A DNA stretch of 64,000 bases from Physcia stellaris (taxonomy: Eukaryota; Ascomycota; Lecanoromycetes; Caliciales; Physciaceae): positions 1,178,001-1,242,000 of the forward strand of contig JABSSW010000004.1 of assembly GCA_018902385.1 (NCBI GenBank), read 5' to 3'. The notes beneath the pieces are model-generated. The model was not told where the DNA came from and did not search any database. It worked only from the letters and a program-made list of their open reading frames with translations. A program made the position numbers and the translations under genes. Of this stretch, positions 57,864 through 64,000 are shown in pieces; position 1 is the first letter of the stretch, and each line of letters starts with the position of its first letter.

Positions 57864-58398
57864 ATGATACGTTTCTTGTGCTCTCTTCGCTTGAGTGAAT
57901 CAACTGCATCGCAAAGTCTTAGCATTCTCAGTCAGATGCATGCTATAAAGCGTTTTGAGATTTTGCGTCATTGGGTGGCCATCAGGTACGTGGTCGCAAA
58001 GGGCAGACGAAAAAGGTAAGAGATCAGATGCGGAGGTGGAGGATGCGAAATTCGCAGAGGAGAGAGAAGTCGTCATTCTGACTGAGTGATATGTAAGCGA
58101 ATTCGCGAGGTAGATTCGATATCGTAAGAGATTCGAAAGCTGACTGTTTCGAAGGGCTCGTAGGTAGGTAGATAGATGTTATCGATGTAACTGAGAGTAC
58201 TGATGTACTGATCGTGTGTATCAAGGTACTGAGTGCTGTCAATGCAACTGAGTCGATTCTGGTCTGACAAGACTGAATACTCTCAATGGAGTTGAATACT
58301 GCTGGAGTACTGCAAACCGATTGCTGTACTGCTCGACGGCTAGGTACTACGTGCTCATGCTGTAGCTGATATTAGATATAGTAGCGAAAGCTGCTAAT

Positions 58399-58413
58399 CC
58401 GGTTCTCATAACC
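58399..58413 (-). other. primer-binding site candidate
   Basis: On the minus strand the 15 bases after the 5' LTR are GGTTATGAGAACCGG. The GGTTATGAG part is complementary to the anticodon-loop region of initiator tRNA-Met, as in Copia half-tRNA priming. The last bases do not match. Confidence 0.5.
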
Positions 58414-58611
58414 TATTGAAAGAATCATGGGTGATTATCATTTTATTGCTCTGAATCTCGTTATTCTGTAACATACATGCAGGATGAGAGCACAAGAAGT
58501 GTGCGAATGTCAAGACACTAGTTTCAACAAGAACGCACTAGTTCTGCTTTCGTCAGGTTATATCAACTGGATCTTGACTGCAGCACATCTGCGAAGGCTG
58601 TATTTTCAACA
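58414..58611 (-). repeat. 5' LTR (mutated copy)
   Basis: 198 bp. Compared with the 3' LTR it has 17 changes, all C to T or G to A. Confidence 0.8.
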
Positions 58612-58975
58612 CGATGAGCAAAAAGTTTACGACGATCGAAAATAAATTTCAATGAATTTGAATGTACGAATGTTTGAAAGACGAATCTCGATTAAACATC
58701 AATGAATTTGAATGAAGCGATTTCGATTGCAAATTGCAAAATTTTCATGTTTTTTTTTTCTTAGTTCGTATGCGAGGTTTCTGCGAAATAAAAGCAGCAA
58801 TAATAAACACGTTGATTTGACAATGAACGAAATGATTTGTCAATGATCTGAATATTGATCAATGAACGCGTTTATTGGTCAATATTTGTTCATTGATCAA
58901 TAAACACGTTGATTGACGAATGAACGTACGTTGATTGGGCAATAAACTTATTGATGTATGAACGGGCACATCATG

Positions 58976-60651
58976 CGACAAGTGATCAATGTCAATACCA
59001 CAGATTACCAGGATCGCATCAATGGTTTTCGAACAGCTACAGCTAAAGTCTCGAGACTGATCATTCCGGCCAACATGTTTCCGCATATCCGTGGGTAGCT
59101 CAGTGGGTCTCGCAGCAAAGCCTTGTGCTGATGGAAAGTGGCGATATGACCACAGGTTGGCTATTTAAACATATATTCACAGAATTAGAAAATCAGGGTC
59201 ATTGGATTGGGTTTTGATTTTGGGTTCAACCCTCTCTGCATTATTGCTGTAGAAGGTGTAAATGAGGAATCTCCAAGCACTGTTGATGGACTTGGTGGCA
59301 ATAACTATTGCATTGATGCCGACAATGCGCAATGAATCATCGAGGAGCATGTCCAGTCTCGAGGGATCTATCAGCGAAGCTAATATGATCACAGGGGCTG
59401 GAGCGATGAGCACAATGGACTAGGGTTTCATTCTTATCGAGAGGCTTGCTTGAAGGATTCATCGAAACTCACTCTTGGTCACTCATTCTATGGGGCGAAG
59501 ATGCATTCAAGGCCCTTTGTGGACTTGTCAATACTTTGCCGTGTGCAGCATACTCGCTTGATTGGGCGCTGTCAGTCGACCCAAAGCGAGAAACAGTGTA
59601 TCTACCTCTACTATGGACCGAGGTGGAGTATCGCTTTCTAGGATTAGGAGAGCTCACTGGTTTGAAGATTCGAAGCCAATTTTGGGTTGAACCTAGAACT
59701 TTTTGGTCCACCTTATATGCTGGTTCGGTAAGCAAACAAAACACCCCTAAGAACCAATGCTCTCCCACCAGGGTATTAGCTAAAAGCGAGATGCAATTGG
59801 AAGGCTCCGTCGGTGCGTCATGCAAGACCTGTTTGTACCTCTTGTCAAAGGAGTCAGCGTAGGAATGGCCCAAGTTAGTCTTGGCGATCATCCGGGCCAT
59901 TTCGTTGCCATCAGTGCCAGGTCTGGCTGGTGATGGAGCGCAGTGTGACTCTTGGTAATCTTGCTGCACTTAAAATGAAGCCGAATACTTGCATTCTAGG
60001 GATCAGGACCACATGTTATCTTTCGGATCATGAACACTACCCTTAAGGATAAAAGTGAGCATCACTTAGATCAACGCCTCTCAAAAGCTTTGCTAGCTTC
60101 TGACGCCTAAATTCTGCTCTTTACTCAATGGTCTATAACAAGATGCTTGGGCGTCTCTGCAAAGATAACTTAGTGATGCCACCGTTAGTATCCGAATTCG
60201 TTAGCAGCCGAGATAAAAACCCGATCACTTTGATCGTCTTTGATACTTTACTAATTTATCTCTTCGGGCTTTGAAAGGGTAGCATCTCAAACGATCACCG
60301 AGACCATCTCTGAGCATATTAGTTCCATGTATATTTGACAATTTTGAAGTGAAGGTTACTGAGTCATTCATTTTTAACATTCATCAAGAAATCTGTCGAG
60401 TGCTTGAGATTAATCATACTCTTGTGCATAAAAGCTGGTGATGAGGGATTGTCACGTAATATGAGAAGCTACCTAATGAAGTACTAAGGTAAGGAAATCT
60501 CACAAAGATCGAATCACTTTGTCACTGCCTCAGTCACAGAACGACAGATCATGACTCAATGAACTGCGACCGGTCTTGAAAAGTCAATTGTATAAGTCTG
60601 TTGGTGAAATATTAGTATCGCCAAGCTTGTGAAGTCTGACTCGGGCAGAGA
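58976..60651. other. intergenic, no gene supported
   Basis: Overlapping frames of 138 (+) and 166 (-) codons occupy 59446-59969, but neither has a signal, motif or splice context. The rest is AT-rich. A tRNA A-box-like TAGCTCAGTGG at about 59097 has no matching B box at normal distance. Confidence 0.35.
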
Positions 60652-60836
60652 TCCAGGACGTGATGAAGCAAAACAGTCATTCGGCAAACAATCCCTCTAT
60701 CATTTGAGGCAGTTCTCCAGGACGTGATGAAGCAAGACAGTCATTCGGCAAACAATCCCTCTATCATCTGAGGCAGTTATCCAGGACGTGATGAAGCAAA
60801 ACAGTCATTCGGCGAACAATCCCTCTATCATTTGAA
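60652..60836 (+). repeat. 64-bp tandem repeat, about 2.9 copies
   Basis: Units start at 60652, 60716 and 60780 with TCCAGGACGTGATGAAGCAA, and are nearly identical (a few single-base differences). The array ends about 100 bases before the secreted-protein frame and so lies in its likely promoter. Confidence 0.9.
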
Positions 60837-61063
60837 GGATGACTTCTACTCATCACGGCAATTTCAACTGTGATTATGCTTGCCTTTTGATTAGTCAGCT
60901 CTTTTGAAGTCTATAAGTACGTTCCACATCTCCTGATAGTATGCATTCTACAAGACAGAGAAGACCTACAACGAGGAGCAAAAACACCACAAAGTCAAGC
61001 AGTAGACTACCCTGCAGCCAAAGTCATTCCCTCCAACACCGAGCACACGTTGTAGCTTCCGAC

Positions 61064-61534
61064 ATGTTGTTTCACGCATATTCAACGGGGATCCTCCTAT
61101 GTATCACCAACACTCTCAAAGGAGTCTCCTCTCTACCCTTAGACTCCAACCCAACAACCTCAGCAAGCGAACTCCAAAACTCTACCACTATCCTCGGCGC
61201 CCGCGACACCAGTCCCAACCCTTCTGACCATCCCACCCTGGCTGTCGCCTATTATGACAAATGCGATGGATTACCGCTTGCTCTGAGTGGGAGCGATGCA
61301 GATGTTTACAATTACGTCGTCAATACGTGTCATCAGGTGGATTCGAATGGTGGTGCCACTGCCATGATCATCGGTTGGACTGCCGCTGGCTTTAACAAGA
61401 TTACACTTTACACGGATGCGTACTGTACGGACAGGATCGGAGATCAACAAGCTCAGGCTGGATGGGGAATCGCTTGTATTCCTCTTCCAAAGTCTCCCAA
61501 GGCGTTGAGTTTCAAGGGTACTGTGGTGTCATGA
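61064..61534 (+). CDS. small secreted effector-like protein
   Basis: The frame is open from 60941, but the natural start is ATG 61064. This gives a signal peptide (MLFHAYSTGILLCITN) and a 156-residue precursor. After a Ser/Thr-rich propeptide-like part the domain reads AVAYYDKCDGLPL, NTCHQVDSNGG, ITLYTDAYCTD and GWGIACIPLP. Four Cys probably form two disulphides, and the LYTDAYC element is like a beta/gamma-crystallin-type strand. Size and Cys content fit a small secreted protein; the role is unknown. If translated from 60941 it would have a basic 41-residue leader, which would hide the signal. The tandem repeat lies directly upstream. Confidence 0.75.
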   Translation: MLFHAYSTGILLCITNTLKGVSSLPLDSNPTTSASELQNSTTILGARDTSPNPSDHPTLAVAYYDKCDGLPLALSGSDADVYNYVVNTCHQVDSNGGATAMIIGWTAAGFNKITLYTDAYCTDRIGDQQAQAGWGIACIPLPKSPKALSFKGTVVS

Positions 61535-63104
61535 TCTGGGTATAATGGAAATCCAAAGGGCTGCAGTTAGCTGGGAGAATGGTGGACAGAGTATTTTCAT
61601 GTAGGGGTAGTGTATGAATCATGGATCATTACCTTTTCAACAAGGCATTCGGACCAGGATGTATAAGACTATCTTCCATATCTCAATTCCGAAAACCCTT
61701 CATTCTCTCAAACATAGATTTTGGGCCTTAACCAGCTTCATCCAAGAACAAAAGCTTGAACTAACACTGAATAAGCAGCCTATAGCCCAGTGGTTCTCTG
61801 TTCAATGCGTCATGAAGCCACAGAAACGAGCGTCAAAGTCCGTAGACTATAGTGCCCTCTATTCAGCTTTCCGTGTAAAGAAAGATCTAGTCTGTCAAAG
61901 GCGATTATGAGCCCATGCACTGCTCAATGATGCTTAATTCAAGCTACGAGATAAATAATGCAGTCTGAGCGTCCACGAATGTCAATCTGTGAGCACTAGT
62001 GTGAGCACCTCACTTATTGGTAGGCGCGTCAAACATTATCATTTCATGTAAATGAAAATCTCCTACTTTAAAGATATACTTATTGCGATACAACTCGTAA
62101 TATCTGACTCGACATCTGGGACAGATTGGACATCAGTCTCAAGTAAGACTTGAAACACGAGAGGCTAGGATACGCAGTATGTTCGATGAGCACTCGAGGC
62201 AGAGAGTGGATGTCAAGGTAACCTAGAAAAGGACGAGAACCGCGTTTCTGGCGTTACGAGTTCAGAAAGAGCGTAAGATCGGGTAGGATGGAGTTCTATG
62301 AGCATAATGACAACTTGGCTGAGTGAGTCAAGCAACACATACTACGGAGCTGTACAAAGGAAGCTTCATATTTGAGGCTCTCGGAGAACGAGCTTCCGCA
62401 CAGAGTGACATGAACAATCACAGGGGTAAAAGCAATAACGTGGTTGACTCACCTCTATCTACCCCCTGGAAATGGAACCCCAAGCCCCCAGTGAGAAAGC
62501 TCCGTTGCCTGGAGATTTGGGAGTGCACGTCTTCCCACCCACTTTGAAAGGGCTGCATTAAATGAGATACCCCTGCGTGCTATTAAGAGAGACCCTACTA
62601 GCTGTTCAGTCCTAAGATACCGAGAACATCGTACCATTTGGGGTCTTGCTTCGATATGTTGACAACTTTACTCACAATGTTGGAAAGAGCGCCGGTACTC
62701 GAATCAAAGAGGTGCGTACACTCGGCGTCATTGTGGCTTGATTACCCAATGAGCTAACACCGAAGTGCGAGGAGATGTGATACCCAAAGGACATACCCCG
62801 GATCCTTGAGAGTGTCTGATCTACTTTTCTAGAGGGAAATTGCTACCCCCAGAAGCCAAGAGGCTAGCGCGCCAAGAACAATTACGTACACAAAGCTTCC
62901 ATTTGCTCTCGTCTTCGCATCTTCTCCAGGCATTTCGTCCTTCGATATGATGCTCACCGGTGGCGCTTCTACTTAGGAGTTCACATCTATCTGAAACGTG
63001 GAATAGTCAAATCTCAGCCTTAGTGTGCAAGATGAACCAGAGCGGGACTTGAGAAATAATACTCCGATGATGTTGTGAGAGTTGTTGTGACGTCTTATCA
63101 CACA
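61535..63104. other. intergenic, no gene seen
   Basis: Short frames only; no repeat recognised. Confidence 0.35.
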
Positions 63105-63682
63105 TTAGAGGTCGTCAGAGTAACTTTTTCTCGACCTTCTAGATCTCGTTAGCCGATCGACCTATTAGACTTCGTAGAGCTCGTTAAATGATTTTATCGT
63201 GAGAAACCCATTTGCGATGATTAATTAATCCCCAGATATGCTAGACTTGATGTAGTTAGTCGTCTGATTTTGACGCATTAGAATCATTGCGTTTTATTCA
63301 TTTTTTCATTGCTTTCGTTTCTACTTCGATAACAAAAATCGAAGACGCAGACGACGTGTAGATGCAATAACGATAACAATAAAAATAACAGTAGTATCAG
63401 TAGTGTTGACAAAAGCAACGTACGAAAAAATGAAAAGAAAATTTGCGTCAAAACATTCAAGATTTGAATTAATTCGTAAAAAGAGTTTTCAACGAGATCA
63501 TTAACGAAGTCGTTAACGAGATCTAATCGATCGATTGAGTTCAATTAGCTAACGAGATCTACGAGTACTCGTAGATCTCGTAGATCTCGTAAGTCTAGCG
63601 TGAGAGAGGATGTTTCAGGTCTCTGCTTACGAGATCAACGAGGTCTACGAGGTCGAAAAAAAGTTACTCTGACGACCCCTAT
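63105..63682. mobile_element. 578-bp MITE with inverted ends, TA-flanked
   Basis: The left end TAGAGGTCGTCAGAGTAACT and the right end, read inversely TAGGGGTCGTCAGAGTAACT, match over about 30 bases through TTTTTYTCGACC. TA at both borders fits a TA target site. The interior is rich in TCTCGTTAACGA and TCGTAGATCTCGT palindromic subrepeats. The minus frame 63284-63544 inside it is low complexity and not considered a gene. Confidence 0.7.
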
Positions 63683-64000
63683 TGAGAGTGTACCAGACAT
63701 GGGGAAGATACACTTTTCGAGTGAAAACCCGATCAATTATGAAAGCTGATTGACAATGTGCGACACGACGACCTAACCTTTGAGCAGATGGCTCTGTTTC
63801 CAAGCATTATCTTGATCATGGAACGTCATCAAACGTGATCGAAGCATCAATTTATCATTACTCGATCAACACAAGAATAAATACACTCCATTAATGGCTG
63901 CGGTCTGATGGCGATTCATATGTGCACCCTGTACATTTACCTGAAAAGAGGCAAAGTGCTGTTGGACGAGATGATACGGTGGTGCATGTTTACCCCTTTA
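63683..64000. other. window edge, no gene seen
   Basis: No supported feature up to the end of the window. Confidence 0.35.

Larger units (their letters stand above)
55396..58611 (-). mobile_element. non-autonomous Copia-like LTR retrotransposon
   Basis: Two 198-bp direct repeats (55396-55593 and 58414-58611) flank 2.8 kb and the whole is bounded by CGATG target duplications (55391-55395, 58612-58616). In minus orientation the LTR starts TGTTG and ends TTTCAATA. Next to the 5' LTR is GGTTATGAGAACCGG, which resembles the half-tRNA(iMet) anticodon-loop primer site of Copia elements. A purine tract GTGGGGGAG lies directly before the 3' LTR. There is no gag or pol, only a small zinc-finger frame. 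It must have been mobilised in trans. Confidence 0.8.
54962..58970. mobile_element. TIR element with 5-bp target duplication, split by an LTR element
   Basis: Ends are TGTGCCCGTT (54962-54971) and AACGGGCACA (58961-58970), flanked on both sides by TCATG (54957-54961, 58971-58975). Each arm is about 150-180 bases of degenerate inverted subrepeats built on TTGGCCAATNAACG/CGTTNATTG motifs; the arms match each other in inverse orientation with many changes. Removing the nested LTR element (55396-58611 plus one duplication) leaves about 790 bp without a transposase, so it is non-autonomous. Confidence 0.7.

Noticed and set aside
54962-58970. Reading the whole 4-kb unit as one transposon
   Set aside because: The inner direct repeats have their own target duplication (CGATG), so it is an insertion into the outer element.
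59090-59235. tRNA-like A box (TAGCTCAGTGG) and a GGTTCAACCC B-box-like site
   Set aside because: The boxes are over 120 bases apart and no acceptor or anticodon stem can be formed.
59446-59969. Overlapping plus and minus frames of 138 and 166 codons
   Set aside because: No motif, signal or splice support for either, and they exclude each other.
63284-63544. Minus frame of 86 codons with Leu/Phe-rich stretch
   Set aside because: Lies inside the MITE and is simple-sequence derived.

Overview
This is nuclear DNA from a filamentous ascomycete (Pezizomycotina, most likely a dothideomycete). The genes have short GT..AG introns, mostly 41-80 bp, with CTAAC/CTGAC-type branch sites. The protein families are fungal: STAND/NACHT proteins with ankyrin repeats, DUF3433 membrane proteins, GABA-type permeases, Ser/Thr-rich GPI proteins and small secreted proteins. 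The intergenic DNA carries transposon remnants with C-to-T decay. The species call is inference only.

Layout. 1-2.1 kb: MYND-finger protein. 3.6-5.6 kb: decayed G-protein-alpha-like gene with a fungal STAND N-terminus. 6.3-8.0 kb: ankyrin protein. 8.8-9.8 kb: secreted protein. 10.5-12.3 kb: APC-family (GABA-type) permease. 14.3-15.0 kb: secreted protein. 16.9-21.4 kb: large zinc-finger/P-loop/RING/patatin phospholipase. 24.0-29.5 kb: intact NWD-NACHT-ankyrin STAND receptor. 31-34.4 kb: short-chain dehydrogenase and alkaline phosphatase. 35.5-38.4 kb: GPI-anchored mucin-like protein. 39.7-40.9 kb: metallo-beta-lactamase-fold protein. 42.0-43.7 kb: cyclopropane-fatty-acid synthase. 44.9-45.9 kb: two nested inverted-repeat elements. 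46.1-49.4 kb: DUF3433 membrane protein. 49.7-50.7 kb: low-complexity fungal protein. 51.3-51.8 kb: secreted protein. 52.7-53.5 kb: decayed gene. 53.5-54.1 kb: secreted protein. 55-59 kb: a non-autonomous Copia-like LTR element nested in a TIR element. 60.7-61.5 kb: 64-bp tandem repeat followed by an effector-like secreted protein. 63.1-63.7 kb: a TA-flanked MITE.

Two patterns run through the window. First, from 3.6 to 29.5 kb there is a concentration of STAND-related genes (Galpha-like, ankyrin, patatin and NACHT-ankyrin), the kind of repertoire fungi use in non-self recognition. Second, six otherwise well-conserved genes are each broken by exactly one base within a 4-6 base homopolymer, and in each case a one-base change in the run makes the whole coding length a multiple of three. 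That pattern points to uncorrected long-read homopolymer errors in the assembly more than to six pseudogenes. In contrast, the Galpha-like gene and the 52.7-53.5 kb gene carry real nonsense codons of C-to-T type, consistent with RIP-like decay.

The exon models were built by hand from splice signals and reading-frame continuity. I could run no database search, so family names rest on motifs I recognise.
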